64,000 nucleotides of DNA from Fictibacillus norfolkensis (GTDB lineage Bacteria; Bacillota; Bacilli; Bacillales; Fictibacillaceae), in the NCBI RefSeq assembly GCF_014836645.1, contig NZ_JACSQM010000004.1, forward strand, positions 62,001 through 126,000, written 5' to 3'. Shown here piece after piece: positions 1 through 9,941 of this stretch. A model generated the notes under the pieces. The model ran no database searches, was not told where the DNA came from, and saw only the letters and a program-made list of their open reading frames with translations. The stretch's first letter is position 1. Every line of letters starts with the position of its first letter. The position numbers and the translations under genes are program-made.

Positions 1-35
1 AAAAGCGTAAATTTATTAAAGGGTGGGATGCAACC

Positions 36-1175
36 ATGAATTTTACATTAACAGAAGAGCAGTTGATGATTCAAAAAATGATGAGAGAATTTGCAGATGA
101 AGTGGTAGCTCCGGGAGCTGAAGCAAGAGATAAAAATAAAGAATTCCCGGTAGAGATTTTTCAAAAGCTTTCTAAATTAGGAATGATGGGTCTCCCTTTT
201 TCTGAAGAATACGGTGGAGGCGGAGCTGATACTATAAGTTTTGCTATTGCTGTTGAAGAATTGAGCCGCGCTTGTGGATCTACTGGAATTACATATTCTG
301 CACATGTATCTTTAGGTGGAGCTCCCTTAAACCTATTTGGAACGCACGAACAAAAAGAAAAATATCTGACGCCAATCTGTACAGGTGAATCTCTGGGAGC
401 ATTCGGGTTAACAGAACCAAATGCAGGCTCTGATGCAGGTGGTACAGAAACAACGGCGAAAACGGAAAATGGTGAGTGGGTGATTAATGGCTCAAAATGT
501 TATATCACGAACGCGAGCTATGCCAAGCACTTAGCATTAACTGCGATTACAAATAGAAATGGTAACGATAAAGAAATCTCTGCGATTATCGTACCAACAG
601 ATGCTAAAGGGTTCCGTGTTATCGATAATTACGAGAAAATGGGTCTTCACTCTTCAAATACCACTGAACTTTTTATGGAAGATGTCAGAGTGCCTGAAGA
701 AAACCTTTTAGGAAAGCGCGGAGACGGCTTTAAACAGTTCCTGGTGACATTGGATGGCGGAAGAATAGGTATTGGTGCGATGGCAGTAGGAATTGCACAG
801 GCGGCCTATGAGAAGGCTCTAACATATGCAACCGAACGGAAACAATTCGGAAGATCTATTTCGAAATTCCAGGCGATCCAATTTAAGTTGGCCGATATGG
901 CGATGAAGATCGAATTGGCTAGATTAATGGTATATAAAGCAGCATGGCTAAAAGATCAAGGTAAGAAGTTCTCAAAAGAAGCCTCGATGGCAAAATTATA
1001 TGCATCAGAAGCATGTATGCAGATCTGTTCTGAATCGGTTCAAATACATGGCGGTAATGGCTATATGAGGGATTACCATGTAGAACGTTATTTCAGAGAT
1101 GCTAAACTTCTTGAGATTGGAGAAGGTACATCAGAGATTCAGCGTATCGTTATTGCAAGAGAGATCGGCTGCTAA
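36..1175 (+). CDS. acyl-CoA dehydrogenase
   Basis: FAD-dependent acyl-CoA dehydrogenase, 379 aa, the usual length for the short/branched-chain family. It introduces the alpha-beta double bond into an acyl-CoA and passes electrons to electron transfer flavoprotein. The N-terminal helical domain is followed by the flavin-binding stretch [14 protein letters not shown] (about residues 128-141). The C-terminal [10 protein letters not shown] carries the expected catalytic base at Glu363. The ATG at 36 follows an AAAGGGTGGG ribosome-binding site. The acyl-CoA ligase starts 33 bp downstream, so the two are probably co-transcribed for fatty or branched-chain acid breakdown. Chain-length specificity cannot be read from sequence. 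It resembles AcdA/MmgC-type enzymes. Confidence 0.93.
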   Translation: MNFTLTEEQLMIQKMMREFADEVVAPGAEARDKNKEFPVEIFQKLSKLGMMGLPFSEEYGGGGADTISFAIAVEELSRACGSTGITYSAHVSLGGAPLNLFGTHEQKEKYLTPICTGESLGAFGLTEPNAGSDAGGTETTAKTENGEWVINGSKCYITNASYAKHLALTAITNRNGNDKEISAIIVPTDAKGFRVIDNYEKMGLHSSNTTELFMEDVRVPEENLLGKRGDGFKQFLVTLDGGRIGIGAMAVGIAQAAYEKALTYATERKQFGRSISKFQAIQFKLADMAMKIELARLMVYKAAWLKDQGKKFSKEASMAKLYASEACMQICSESVQIHGGNGYMRDYHVERYFRDAKLLEIGEGTSEIQRIVIAREIGC

Positions 1176-1208
1176 CAATCGTTAATAGACCAAGTGATGG
1201 GGTGAATT

Positions 1209-2822
1209 ATGGCTGAACTAATGAAAGTGACTGTAGGGGATTGTTTAAGAAAACAAGCGTTGAAACTTAAGGATCAAGAAGCTATGGTTTACAGCAAACT
1301 AGGAATTCGCTATACCTATCAAGAATTTTATGACTTAACGACTAAAGTTGCCAAAGGTCTGATGGCGATGGGAATAGAAAAAGGAGATCATATAGCTGTT
1401 TGGGCCACAAATGTACCCGAATGGCTGTTGCTCCAATTCGGGTCAGCTAGAGCTGGAGCCGTTTTAGTCACGGTCAATACGAATTATCAATCTTCTGAAC
1501 TAGATTATTTATTGAAGCAGTCTGATGCAAAAGCTTTATTCTTTATCGAACAATTCCGTACTACTTCTTACAAATATATGGTAGATTCCGTTCAAGAGAG
1601 ATTAACGGAATTTCCTGTATTGAAACATTTTATTCAACTGGATGCTGAATCTTCATCTTATGAAACATTCTCAGATATGTTGAAAGCTGGGAATGTCGTA
1701 TCTGATGAAGAACTTCAAAGAAGAGAATCATCTCTTCATTGCGATGATGTGATCAACATGCAATACACTTCTGGAACGACAGGGTTTCCGAAAGGGGTCA
1801 TGTTGACGCATTACAATATTGTTAATAATGCAAGACAGATCGCAGATAGTATGAACTTAACAAGTGCAGATCGATTGTGCATTCCTGTTCCTTTCTTTCA
1901 TTGTTTTGGCTGTGTTTTAGGAACCCTTGCTGCCGTTTCAGTTGGAGCTACGATGGTGCCAATCGTACAATTTGATCCGCAAGAAGTTTTAGAAACGGTT
2001 CAAAACGAAAAGTGTACAGGGTTGCATGGAGTTCCTACAATGTTCATCGCGGAATTGAATCTTCCTGAATTTGATTCTTATGACTTGCAAACACTTCGCA
2101 CCGGAATCATGGCAGGCTCACCTTGTCCGATAGAAGTGATGAAGAATGTGATCGAAAAGATGGGAATGTCAGAGATCACGATCGCCTATGGCCAGACAGA
2201 ATCTTCTCCTGTTATCACTCAAACGAGAACAGATGACCCAATCGAGCGCAGGGTTGAAACGGTAGGAAAGAAGCATTCTCAAGTACAAGCAAAAGTAGTC
2301 GACCCGATAACGAATAAAGAAGTGAGTCCTGGTGAACAAGGAGAACTTTGTACACGAGGTTATCATGTTATGAAAGGCTATTACAAGATGCCTGAAGCGA
2401 CGAAAGAAGCGATTGATTCGGATGGATGGCTTCATACTGGAGACCTAGCCACTGTTGATAAAGAAGGCTACTATAAAATAACAGGTCGTTTGAAAGATAT
2501 GATCATCCGTGGCGGTGAGAACGTATATCCGAGAGAGGTTGAAGAATTCCTCTATTCACACCCTTCTATCCTTGATGTACAAGTGATCGGAGTGCCGGAT
2601 AAAAAATTTGGAGAAAAAGTAGCGGCATGCATCCAAGTAAAAGAAGGTCATTCACTTTCTGAAAATGAATTGAAGGCTTATTGTAAAGAAAAGATCTCGC
2701 ACTTTAAGATTCCAGAATATTATCTCTTTCTTGATCAGTATCCGATGACTGCCTCTGGAAAAGTACAGAAATTTAAGCTTCGAGAACAAGCGATAGAGGC
2801 ACTTTCAGTTATATATGAATAG
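1209..2822 (+). CDS. AMP-binding acyl-CoA synthetase (FadD-like)
   Basis: Acyl-CoA ligase of the ANL superfamily, 537 aa. It adenylates a fatty acid with ATP and transfers it to CoA. The P-loop-like A3 motif YTSGTTGFPKGVML is at about residues 186-199. YGQTESSP (A5), the TGDLATVD (A7) region and GRLKDMIIRGGENVYP (A8 hinge) follow in order. The C-terminal SGKVQK places the catalytic lysine at 518. The ATG has a GGGGTG ribosome-binding site. It lies directly downstream of the dehydrogenase and before a terminator, so it closes a small beta-oxidation operon whose start is probably outside the window. Medium- or long-chain specificity is not determinable. Confidence 0.92.
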   Translation: MAELMKVTVGDCLRKQALKLKDQEAMVYSKLGIRYTYQEFYDLTTKVAKGLMAMGIEKGDHIAVWATNVPEWLLLQFGSARAGAVLVTVNTNYQSSELDYLLKQSDAKALFFIEQFRTTSYKYMVDSVQERLTEFPVLKHFIQLDAESSSYETFSDMLKAGNVVSDEELQRRESSLHCDDVINMQYTSGTTGFPKGVMLTHYNIVNNARQIADSMNLTSADRLCIPVPFFHCFGCVLGTLAAVSVGATMVPIVQFDPQEVLETVQNEKCTGLHGVPTMFIAELNLPEFDSYDLQTLRTGIMAGSPCPIEVMKNVIEKMGMSEITIAYGQTESSPVITQTRTDDPIERRVETVGKKHSQVQAKVVDPITNKEVSPGEQGELCTRGYHVMKGYYKMPEATKEAIDSDGWLHTGDLATVDKEGYYKITGRLKDMIIRGGENVYPREVEEFLYSHPSILDVQVIGVPDKKFGEKVAACIQVKEGHSLSENELKAYCKEKISHFKIPEYYLFLDQYPMTASGKVQKFKLREQAIEALSVIYE

Positions 2823-2851
2823 CCACCAAGAGTGTGGCTATTTCTTTTTTG
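2821..2851 (+). terminator. intrinsic terminator after acyl-CoA synthetase gene
   Basis: A 6-bp stem (AGCCAC/GTGGCT) with a 7-nt loop is followed by a T-rich run. It begins inside the stop codon of the upstream gene. Confidence 0.75.
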
Positions 2852-3060
2852 TACCTCTTCACATAAAGTGAATGACTGAATCTACAAAAGTTAGGTAAAA
2901 AAGTTTAAAAAGTTAATGCTGTGACAAAACTGGGAAAAATAGAGTTTGTACTTCCCAAGTAAACGCTTTTACAGTACAATAGGTTATGGATTGTTTACTA
3001 TACATATTAAGTTTATCAAGATCACAACACATGTAGTGTACAGACGAAGGAGGAATTTGC

Positions 3061-3405
3061 ATGAAACGTAATCCACTCATTCCTTTTGCCATTATTGGAG
3101 TTATTGGAATTGTTCTTATGCTTACAATGGGCGGATATGGTATCAACAAAATTCATACGGCTAGTGAAAATAAAGAAAAGGCTGCTATGGATCCGGAAGC
3201 TATTTTTAAACAAAACTGTTCTTCTTGTCATGGACAAAACCTTGAAGGTGCAACAGGACCAGCACTTGATAAGATTGGTGGCAAGTACAAGCCGGAAGAA
3301 ATTGCTGATATTATCAAAAACGGTAAACCAGGTGGAATGCCAGCTGGTGTCGTAAAAGGTGAAGAAGCTAAAATACTAGTTGATTGGTTAGCAGAAAAAA
3401 AATAA
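3061..3405 (+). CDS. cccA: membrane-anchored cytochrome c-550
   Basis: Small c-type cytochrome, 114 aa, close to B. subtilis CccA. It carries electrons on the outer face of the membrane towards the terminal oxidase. One N-terminal transmembrane helix (about residues 7-27) acts as an uncleaved anchor, followed by a short linker and a class I cytochrome c domain. The haem attachment motif CSSCH uses Cys53, Cys56 and His57, and Met93 in GGMPAG is the likely sixth ligand. A GAAGGAGG ribosome-binding site precedes the ATG. It is monocistronic: a terminator lies on each side. The position just upstream of trmK (yqfN) matches B. subtilis. Confidence 0.95.
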   Translation: MKRNPLIPFAIIGVIGIVLMLTMGGYGINKIHTASENKEKAAMDPEAIFKQNCSSCHGQNLEGATGPALDKIGGKYKPEEIADIIKNGKPGGMPAGVVKGEEAKILVDWLAEKK

Positions 3406-3411
3406 AATAAG

Positions 3412-3450
3412 AAGAGCTTCTTGTTATTTATAACAAGAAGCTCTTTTCTT
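3412..3450 (+). terminator. terminator of cccA
   Basis: A long 16-bp perfect inverted repeat (AAGAGCTTCTTGTTAT and its complement) is followed by a T-rich tail. Confidence 0.85.
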
Positions 3451-3572
3451 TGTATGATCAGATCGTAAATTTGTACTTTTTCTAAAGTCTTATGTCTTTC
3501 TAACTTTTTTTACAAAAAATGATTGAACGTGCGAATACTAAAACTAACAAACTAATTGAAACGGTGATGAAA

Positions 3573-4274
3573 ATGAATTCAGAAAAATTATCAAATCGAC
3601 TCGAGCGAGTTGCTTCATACGTACCTGAAAACACAATTTTAGCAGATATCGGATCTGACCACGCTTACCTTCCTTGTTATCTGGGACTAAAAAAAGGAAT
3701 AAAAAAAGGAATCGCAGGTGAGATTACCCAAGGCCCTTACTTATCCGCTAAGGAGCAGGTGGATTTAGACAAACTAAGCGATGTGATCGAAGTTAGAAAA
3801 GGTGATGGACTTTCAGTACTCAAACCAGACGAAGCAGAAGTAATCACGATTTGCGGCATGGGTGGCTCTTTGATCACATCTATCCTTGAAAAAGGAAAAG
3901 ATAAGCTTGGACGAGCACGTCGTCTAATTCTCCAACCTAACGTTGGGTCAAAAACAGTAAGAAAGTGGCTATTAAAAGAGAACTGGGTATTGATTGAGGA
4001 AGAAATTATAAAAGAAGATGGCAAGATCTACGAGATCCTTGTAGCTGAACGTTCAGGGAATCAACCTTATACTGAGCATAGAGAAGCGGAATTATTGTTT
4101 GGCCCATTCTTATTAAAAAATCAGAACGAAGCGTTTAAAGACAAATGGGCAGGGGAAGTCAAGCAATGGAAAGCGATTTTGGCTCAAATGGAAAATAGTT
4201 CGGGAGTAACGGCAGAGAAAAAAAGAGAAGAATTAAGAAGAAACATAAAATTTGCAGAGGAGTGGATTTCTTGA
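3573..4274 (+). CDS. trmK: tRNA (adenine(22)-N1)-methyltransferase TrmK
   Basis: SAM-dependent methyltransferase that makes m1A22 in tRNA, counterpart of B. subtilis YqfN/TrmK. The Rossmann glycine-rich motif ADIGSDHAYLPCY is near residues 24-36 and the ICGMGG active-site loop near residue 93. The frame stays open to an ATG about 54 bp upstream. I chose the ATG at 3573 because MNSEKLSNRL matches the family N-terminus and GGTGAT precedes it; an ATG 6 bp upstream is an alternative. Length is 233 aa, the family norm. The downstream Nif3-like gene overlaps its stop codon, so the two are translationally coupled. Confidence 0.9.
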   Translation: MNSEKLSNRLERVASYVPENTILADIGSDHAYLPCYLGLKKGIKKGIAGEITQGPYLSAKEQVDLDKLSDVIEVRKGDGLSVLKPDEAEVITICGMGGSLITSILEKGKDKLGRARRLILQPNVGSKTVRKWLLKENWVLIEEEIIKEDGKIYEILVAERSGNQPYTEHREAELLFGPFLLKNQNEAFKDKWAGEVKQWKAILAQMENSSGVTAEKKREELRRNIKFAEEWIS

Positions 4275-5392
4275 GTAAATGTGCGAGCGCGCAATATATC
4301 ATTTCTCTATTAGAAAGTTTCGCACCTAAAAAGTTGGCTATAGAAGGTGATCCTATCGGATTACAAGTAGGTTCATTGAACAAACCCGTAAAAAAGGTAA
4401 TGATCGCACTTGATGTATTAGAAAGTGTCGTGGATGAAGCGATTGAAGGGAAAGTTGATCTGATTATTGCTCATCATCCTCTGCTATACCGTCCATTGAA
4501 AAAAATTGATATCAGCACATCAAAAGGTAAAGTTATTGAAAAATTAATCAAGAACGATATAACGGTGTATGCGGCACATACGAATTTAGATGTTACATCG
4601 CTAGGGGTTAATGAATGGCTGGCTGATCAATTGCAATTAACGAGCACCGAAGTGTTATCAACAACATATGAAGATAAACTCGTAAAGTTATCTGTGTTTG
4701 TACCTCGCACACATGAAGATCAAGTCAGGTTTGCCATCGGTAATGCTGGAGCTGGTCATATCGGAAATTATAGCCACTGTTCGTTCTCTAGTAATGGTAT
4801 CGGTACATTTACACCATTAGAAGGTACGACACCTTTTATCGGAAAACAGGGTGAACTGGAGAGAGTAGAAGAAGTCAAAATTGAATCAATTCTGCCAGAA
4901 TCTATTGTGAAAGTGGTTGTTTCAGCAATGAAAAAAGCACATCCATATGAAGAGGTAGCATATGACCTCTACCCGCTTTTGAACAAAGGGGAGGAGCTTG
5001 GAATTGGAAAGATCGGAAAGCTTCCTAAAGAAATGGGCCTACAGGAATTTGTAGAGCATGTGAAAACCGCTTTTGGAGTATCGCATCTTCGAGTTATTAA
5101 AGGTAAAAATTCTATTATTAAAAAAGTTGCGGTCGTAGGCGGTGATGGAAACAAATATATTTATCCAGCTCTTCATAAAGGAGCAGATGTATTAGTTACA
5201 GGAGATGTCTATTATCACAATGCACATGATGCTCAAGAAGAAGGGCTTACAATCGTAGATGCTGGACACCATATCGAACAGATCATGAAGATTAAGCTCA
5301 AGGATATTCTTGAACAGAAACTAAAGAATAACAAATATGAGACCGTCGTTGTAGAATCAAATATCATTACAGATCCTTTTACGTTTATGTAG
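4271..5392 (+). CDS. yqfO: Nif3-like dinuclear metal protein (YqfO family)
   Basis: Nif3-like protein of the GTP cyclohydrolase type 2-homologue family, 373 aa. The family forms hexameric toroids with a two-metal site; the cellular function is still poorly defined. Metal-ligand motifs are visible: IIAHHPLLYRP (about residue 65), AAHTNLDV (about 100) and a C-terminal DAGHHIEQ. A PII/CutA-like insertion occupies roughly residues 120-230, as in other Firmicutes. I place the start at TTG 4271, which overlaps the trmK stop as TTGA and sits 9 bp after GAGGAG. The GTG at 4262 is too close to that ribosome-binding site. Confidence 0.88.
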   Translation: MSKCASAQYIISLLESFAPKKLAIEGDPIGLQVGSLNKPVKKVMIALDVLESVVDEAIEGKVDLIIAHHPLLYRPLKKIDISTSKGKVIEKLIKNDITVYAAHTNLDVTSLGVNEWLADQLQLTSTEVLSTTYEDKLVKLSVFVPRTHEDQVRFAIGNAGAGHIGNYSHCSFSSNGIGTFTPLEGTTPFIGKQGELERVEEVKIESILPESIVKVVVSAMKKAHPYEEVAYDLYPLLNKGEELGIGKIGKLPKEMGLQEFVEHVKTAFGVSHLRVIKGKNSIIKKVAVVGGDGNKYIYPALHKGADVLVTGDVYYHNAHDAQEEGLTIVDAGHHIEQIMKIKLKDILEQKLKNNKYETVVVESNIITDPFTFM

Positions 5393-5420
5393 ACTGGGAT
5401 TTGAATTCAACAGAGTCAAA

Positions 5421-5457
5421 AAAAGAACAGCTGGAACACCCAGCTGTTCTTTTTTTA
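5421..5457. terminator. bidirectional terminator between yqfO and ispH
   Basis: An 11-bp stem (AGAACAGCTGG and complement) with a 5-nt loop, A-rich on the left and T-rich on the right, so it can terminate both convergent genes. Confidence 0.85.
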
Positions 5458-6402
5458 TGATTTTTTCTCTTTAACTTTAGGAAGAATGCGATTAAGTGTT
5501 ACTTTACGTTCTTTTTGCCATGTTTCTTCATTTTGATCATCAAAGTTTTTTAGGAAATCGATAACTTCTTTCGTTATTGGTGTTGGTGTAGAAGCACCAG
5601 AAGTGATTCCTACCTTCTTTACGCCTTCTAACCAACTGAGTTCGATTTCAGATACATCAGAGATTCTGTAAGCTGTTGTTCCTGCAATCTCCTCTGAAAC
5701 TTGAGCTAATCGATTTGAGTTATTGCTTCTAGGATCTCCAACTACAAGGACCAAGTCACAATCACCTGCTTGGTTTGCAACAGCTTCTTGTCTGACTTGA
5801 GTTGCCAAACAGATCTCTTTATGAACTTCAGCAGAAGGATATCTCATGAGCAGTCTCTTGATGAGTTCTGCTACATCCCATTGACTCATCGTCGTTTGAT
5901 TTGTAATGAGTATCTTTTCGCTGTTCACGTTTAGTGAATCTAGATCTTCGGTATTTTCAACCAGGTGTACGATATGAGGTGCGATTCCGATCGCTCCTTC
6001 TGGTTCAGGGTGACCTTTCTTACCGATATAGATGATCTCATATCCTTCTTTTTCTTTCTCACGAATAAGGTCATGCGTTTTTGTAACATCAGGACATGTA
6101 GCATCAATCTCATATAAGCCTTTTTCATGAGCAATCCGTCTCACTTCTGGTGAAACACCATGAGCGGTATAAATAACCGTGCCTGATTCAATATTCTTAA
6201 TGATATCCAGTCTGTTCGCACCATCGAGGGTAATGATCCCTTCATCTTCAAAGGCATCTGTCACATGTTTATTGTGAACAATCATACCAAGTATATAGAT
6301 GGGTCTAGGTAATGTCGGATCATTAGCAGCTTGGCGTGCCATGACCATCGCGTCCACTACGCCATAACAATATCCTCGTGGAGATATTTTAACGATTTCC
6401 AT
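5455..6402 (-). CDS. ispH: 4-hydroxy-3-methylbut-2-enyl diphosphate reductase
   Basis: Last enzyme of the MEP isoprenoid pathway. It reduces HMBPP to IPP and DMAPP with an iron-sulfur cluster. At 315 aa it is the size of B. subtilis IspH. The three cluster cysteines are present: Cys12 (RGYCYG), Cys103 (DATCPDV) and Cys198 (EICLAT). Substrate-binding histidines are at 43, 81 and 131, with Glu133 in HPEPEG. The minus-strand ATG is preceded by AAAGGAGAG. The earlier pathway enzyme IspG is encoded about 12 kb away in the same window. Confidence 0.95.
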   Translation of the reverse strand: MEIVKISPRGYCYGVVDAMVMARQAANDPTLPRPIYILGMIVHNKHVTDAFEDEGIITLDGANRLDIIKNIESGTVIYTAHGVSPEVRRIAHEKGLYEIDATCPDVTKTHDLIREKEKEGYEIIYIGKKGHPEPEGAIGIAPHIVHLVENTEDLDSLNVNSEKILITNQTTMSQWDVAELIKRLLMRYPSAEVHKEICLATQVRQEAVANQAGDCDLVLVVGDPRSNNSNRLAQVSEEIAGTTAYRISDVSEIELSWLEGVKKVGITSGASTPTPITKEVIDFLKNFDDQNEETWQKERKVTLNRILPKVKEKKS

Positions 6403-6424
6403 ATTTGGATCTCTCCTTTATTTC

Positions 6425-6458
6425 ATATAAAAGACAGCACAGAGATCTATGCTGTCTT
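6425..6458 (-). terminator. weak terminator or attenuator between yqfQ and ispH
   Basis: A 9-bp stem (AAGACAGCA and complement) separated by 10 nt. On the minus strand it is followed by a short TTTTATA run. It could partly terminate yqfQ transcripts before ispH. Confidence 0.5.
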
Positions 6459-6521
6459 GGGAGATTTACTTCTGTATGTGTTTATTATAAAGGAGAGACC
6501 ATAAGAACTCAAACACTATAC

Positions 6522-7142
6522 TCATACATATAGTTTCGGCCCCGATAAGTGGTAGCCCTTAGGTACGTTTGTCTTAGGTGCTGACGGTACAGTTTTTGCA
6601 GCATTTGGAGCTTTTTTGATCATTGGCGGTTCTTCTGTCTGTGTGGATGTCTTTGTAGATTTTGGTCCAGCCACAACCACCTTTTCTTCTGTTTCTTTTT
6701 TTTCGTTTTTCTTTATAACGTTTTTCTTAGCATCACTTTTTTCATTCGTAACCTTTGTTTCAGTCGTTTGATCTGTGTTTTCCGGTTTTTCGGAGGTATC
6801 TGCCTCAGTATCATTATTGGCCTTTGAGCTTGATCCGCTTTGGAAATCTTTAAGAGCTGTCATGATGGAAGGCAGATTTCTCATTGCGGGTCCATATTGT
6901 TTGATCATAGGTCCCATCGTCTCAGCGACTTTTAAGACCTTTTGAACGTTGTTTAACATCGTAAACACACTTGTTCCACCTGATATACTTCCACCGCTGC
7001 CAATCGTCCCCAAGAATCTGTCAACAGAACCCATCTGACGCGGCATCCCATTCATCCCATTCATGTTTTGAAGATATGGATTTACTTGAAAGGGCTGCAT
7101 AGGATGCTGAGGTTGATTTGGATATCTATAAAAAGGCTGCAT
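6522..7142 (-). CDS. yqfQ: YqfQ-like (VrrA-type) low-complexity protein
   Basis: YqfQ-family protein, 206 aa, of unknown function. The N-terminus is rich in proline, glutamine, asparagine and methionine. A conserved central stretch resembles the YqfQ domain (VLKVAETMGPMIKQYGPAMRN). The C-terminal half is a charged, lysine- and threonine-rich, probably disordered tail. The frame extends 60 bp further upstream. I start at the methionine of MQPFYRYPNQ because AAGGAGGGGG lies just before it. There is no signal peptide or transmembrane helix from that start. Its place between ispH and cshB is as in B. subtilis. A spore or surface role has been suggested for relatives but is not shown here. Confidence 0.8.
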   Translation of the reverse strand: MQPFYRYPNQPQHPMQPFQVNPYLQNMNGMNGMPRQMGSVDRFLGTIGSGGSISGGTSVFTMLNNVQKVLKVAETMGPMIKQYGPAMRNLPSIMTALKDFQSGSSSKANNDTEADTSEKPENTDQTTETKVTNEKSDAKKNVIKKNEKKETEEKVVVAGPKSTKTSTQTEEPPMIKKAPNAAKTVPSAPKTNVPKGYHLSGPKLYV

Positions 7143-7244
7143 AATTCCCCCTCCTTTCCAAAATAATACGCTCATATATAGAATATGAAATAAGAAAAAC
7201 ATGTGTGATATTTATCCCTGTTTTCTTATTAATCTTCGGGATGG

Positions 7245-7274
7245 TTGGCTTAAATGCAAAACTTACTCTATAAT
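7245..7274 (+). promoter_or_regulatory. SigA-type promoter of cshB
   Basis: TTGGCT (-35) and a perfect TATAAT (-10) separated by 18 bp, about 44 bp upstream of the cshB start. Confidence 0.65.
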
Positions 7275-7317
7275 ACTAAAAGTGAAGAATTTATATTTGA
7301 AAAGAAAAGGTGAGCGT

Positions 7318-8601
7318 ATGAAATCTCCGTTTGAACGGTTAAAAATAAACGAATCGCTCCAGACCGCTTTAAGTGGTCTTGGATTTGAAAGACCAACTGA
7401 TATTCAAGAGCGTGTAATTCCTGGAATTATTAACGGACAAGACATGATCGGACAATCGCAAACAGGTTCAGGAAAGACATTTGCGTTCCTGCTGCCATTG
7501 ATGCATAGAATAGACATCACAAAAGACGAGGTACAAGCAGTAATCACAGCTCCTACTCGTGAATTAGCACAACAGATCTACAACGAGTTTCTAAAGATTT
7601 CTGAGCATATGCCTGCGGATAAACAAATCCGCGCAAAAGCAATCGTTGGTGGAACGGATCGAAAACGTATGGCTGAAAAGCTAAAAACAGTTCCTCAATT
7701 AGTGATCGGAACTCCAGGTCGTATTAAAGACTTGGTAAACGCTCAAGAGTTAGTTGTCTTTACAGCGAACATGCTTGTAGTTGATGAAGCAGATCAGATG
7801 CTAGATATGGGCTTTATTGAAGATGTAGATCTGATCGCTTCTCGTATGGCCAACGAATTGCAAATGATGGTGTTCTCTGCCACAGTTCCAGAAAAACTGC
7901 AGCCATTCTTGAAAAAATATATGCAGAACCCGAAACACGTTCATGTTGAACCTCAGCATATAACTGCTAAAGATATTAAGCATGTTCTTATTCAAGCGAA
8001 GCACAATGACAAACTTCCTACACTGATTAAAACAGCAAAAAATTATAATCCTTATTTTGCGATTATTTTTGCTAACACAAAAAGAGCGGTCGATGAAATT
8101 GCGGATGCTATGAGTGCTGAAGGAATGAGTGTTGAGCGTTTGCATGGTGATATTCCGCCTCGTACAAGAAAGAGCATCATGAAACGTGTTCAGAAAGCTG
8201 AGTTTCAGTTCTTAGTAGCAACTGACCTTGCAGCTCGTGGAATTGACATCAAAGGTGTCAGCCACATCATCAACTACGAGTTCCCGAAAGATCTTGATTT
8301 CTACATTCATAGAGCAGGAAGAACGGGACGTGCAGGAATGTCAGGAATCTGTGCATCTCTTTACGAGCAAACAGATCAGCATTCTGTTCAAAAGTTAAAA
8401 GAGAAAAAAATCATTTTCCACATCGAACAATATAAGAACGGTGAATGGGTACCTGTAAAGCCGAGCAAGAAAAGTACGGGTGCAAAAGAGCAGGATGGCG
8501 TTTATGTACCAAAACCGCGCAAAGTAAAACCTGGTTATAAGAAAAAGATGGACGAACAGAAAAAGAAACTAATGAAGAAGAAAAGAAGAAACATCAGATA
8601 G
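7318..8601 (+). CDS. cshB: DEAD-box ATP-dependent RNA helicase CshB
   Basis: DEAD-box RNA helicase, 427 aa, close to B. subtilis CshB/YqfR. The helicase core motifs appear in order: Q motif region (GFERPTDIQ), Walker A SQTGSGKT, PTRELA, VDEAD, SAT, and HRAGRTGR. The tail after about residue 370 is strongly basic (KPRKVKPGYKKK), typical for RNA binding. The frame extends 117 bp upstream, but the ATG at 7318 has an AAAAGGTGAG ribosome-binding site and MKSPFERL matches the family. CshB relatives act in cold adaptation and ribosome assembly. nfo follows 23 bp downstream. Confidence 0.93.
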   Translation: MKSPFERLKINESLQTALSGLGFERPTDIQERVIPGIINGQDMIGQSQTGSGKTFAFLLPLMHRIDITKDEVQAVITAPTRELAQQIYNEFLKISEHMPADKQIRAKAIVGGTDRKRMAEKLKTVPQLVIGTPGRIKDLVNAQELVVFTANMLVVDEADQMLDMGFIEDVDLIASRMANELQMMVFSATVPEKLQPFLKKYMQNPKHVHVEPQHITAKDIKHVLIQAKHNDKLPTLIKTAKNYNPYFAIIFANTKRAVDEIADAMSAEGMSVERLHGDIPPRTRKSIMKRVQKAEFQFLVATDLAARGIDIKGVSHIINYEFPKDLDFYIHRAGRTGRAGMSGICASLYEQTDQHSVQKLKEKKIIFHIEQYKNGEWVPVKPSKKSTGAKEQDGVYVPKPRKVKPGYKKKMDEQKKKLMKKKRRNIR

Positions 8602-8624
8602 TAGGTTAGGGAAGAGGGGAAAAT

Positions 8625-9518
8625 ATGATTAAACTAGGATCTCACGTTTCAATGAGCGGTAAAAAAATGCTTCTCGCTGCGAGTGAAGAAGCTGTTTCAT
8701 ATGGTGCCAACACTTTTATGATCTATACAGGTGCACCCCAAAACACGAGACGAAAAAAAATTGAAGACCTTAATATCGAAGCTGGAACGAAACACATGAT
8801 CGAGAACGGTATCGTTGACATTGTTGTTCACGCACCATATATCATCAACATCGGGAATGCTGTGAAGCCGGAAACTTTCGAGCTGGGGGTCGATTTCTTA
8901 AGAAGAGAGATCGAACGAACTGACGCACTTGGTGCAAAACAGATCGTGCTTCATCCAGGAGCACATGTTGGAGAAGGTTCAGAGATTGGAATCAAGAAGA
9001 TCATTGAAGGCCTTAACGAAGTATTAACGAAAGAGCAGAATGTTCAAATCGCACTAGAGACAATGGCAGGTAAAGGGTCTGAATGCGGCAAGACATTTGA
9101 AGAACTTGCACAGATTATTGATGGTGTAACGCTGAATGAAAAACTTTCTGTTTGCTTTGATACATGTCATACACATGATGCGGGTTATGATATCGTTAAT
9201 GATTTTGATGGAGTAATGAATCAGTTCGATAAGCTGATCGGAATCAATCGTATTAAAGTTTTCCATATCAATGACAGCAAAAATGTAACTAGAGCTGCTA
9301 AAGATCGACATGAAAACATTGGCTTTGGTCATATCGGATTTGATGCCTTAAATTACATCGTTCATCATGAACAAACGAAAGAAATCCCGAAAATTCTTGA
9401 AACACCTTATGTAGGTACAGATAAAAATAACAAAAGACCTCCATATCAATTAGAGATCGAGATGATTAAAGCAAAAACGTTCGATCCAGAACTTCAGAAC
9501 AAGCTATTGAACGCATAA
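8625..9518 (+). CDS. nfo: endonuclease IV (AP endonuclease)
   Basis: Tri-zinc apurinic/apyrimidinic endonuclease, 297 aa, the same length as B. subtilis Nfo/YqfS. It cuts the DNA backbone 5' of abasic sites in base-excision repair. TIM-barrel metal-ligand motifs are visible: [51 protein letters not shown] and a late GFGHIG. It starts with ATG after GGGAAGAGGGG, is co-directional with cshB and ends at a strong terminator. In B. subtilis, nfo is expressed in spores; no forespore promoter is evident here. Confidence 0.95.
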   Translation: MIKLGSHVSMSGKKMLLAASEEAVSYGANTFMIYTGAPQNTRRKKIEDLNIEAGTKHMIENGIVDIVVHAPYIINIGNAVKPETFELGVDFLRREIERTDALGAKQIVLHPGAHVGEGSEIGIKKIIEGLNEVLTKEQNVQIALETMAGKGSECGKTFEELAQIIDGVTLNEKLSVCFDTCHTHDAGYDIVNDFDGVMNQFDKLIGINRIKVFHINDSKNVTRAAKDRHENIGFGHIGFDALNYIVHHEQTKEIPKILETPYVGTDKNNKRPPYQLEIEMIKAKTFDPELQNKLLNA

Positions 9519-9550
9519 ACTAGTCACAACTGATTAACTTAAAAAAGATT

Positions 9551-9578
9551 AAAAGCCGCACAGCTGTGCGGCTTTTTG
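9551..9578. terminator. terminator between nfo and yqfT
   Basis: GC-rich stem AAAAGCCGCAC/GTGCGGCTTTT with a minimal loop, flanked by A and T runs. It serves both convergent genes. Confidence 0.85.
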
Positions 9579-9580
9579 TG

Positions 9581-9841
9581 TCACCTATCAATGTACGTTT
9601 GAATTAAGTATTGGATATAGTTCGCTTTTTCAGGGCTAACTTCTTTTGCGATGGTAGCAATGATCATCTTACGCTGTGATAGATTTTTGATATCAATTGT
9701 CTGCCTTCGCAATATGTTTACGATCTGTACGGCTTCTTTTTGTGAAATGGGAAGCTGATATTGCGCGGCAAGTGAGATCAGTTCGTTCGGACTGATCGAA
9801 TTAAGTTTCTGATTTACAAAATGAACAATGATTGGATTCAT
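9581..9841 (-). CDS. yqfT: DUF2624 protein YqfT
   Basis: Small soluble helical protein, 86 aa, of the DUF2624 family (B. subtilis YqfT, similar length). Function unknown. It has no transmembrane segment or cysteines. The pattern of short amphipathic helices with ISxxELIxLAxQYxLPIS is characteristic of the family. GGGAGGGATT lies upstream of the minus-strand ATG. It is convergent with nfo, as in B. subtilis. Confidence 0.85.
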   Translation of the reverse strand: MNPIIVHFVNQKLNSISPNELISLAAQYQLPISQKEAVQIVNILRRQTIDIKNLSQRKMIIATIAKEVSPEKANYIQYLIQTYIDR

Positions 9842-9895
9842 TTAGTAATCCCTCCCGACTTTCTCATTGTATGAGGAAGGAGTGAAGAAAGTGCT

Positions 9896-9932
9896 AAAAA
9901 AAGACTTCGGAATATTGTCCAAAGTCTTTTTG
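9896..9932. terminator. terminator of purine permease gene
   Basis: A 14-bp stem (AAAAAGACTT then C/T-GGA) with one G-U pair and a 6-nt loop, with A and T runs on both sides. Confidence 0.8.
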
Positions 9933-9941
9933 TTTATATTT

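Noticed and set aside
2169..2435. 88-aa minus-strand frame inside the acyl-CoA synthetase gene
   Set aside because: Antisense shadow of a gene with intact catalytic motifs.
2958..2974. CcpA cre site upstream of cccA
   Set aside because: GTAAACGCTTTTAC has the central core but the right half deviates from the consensus, and no nearby promoter fits well.
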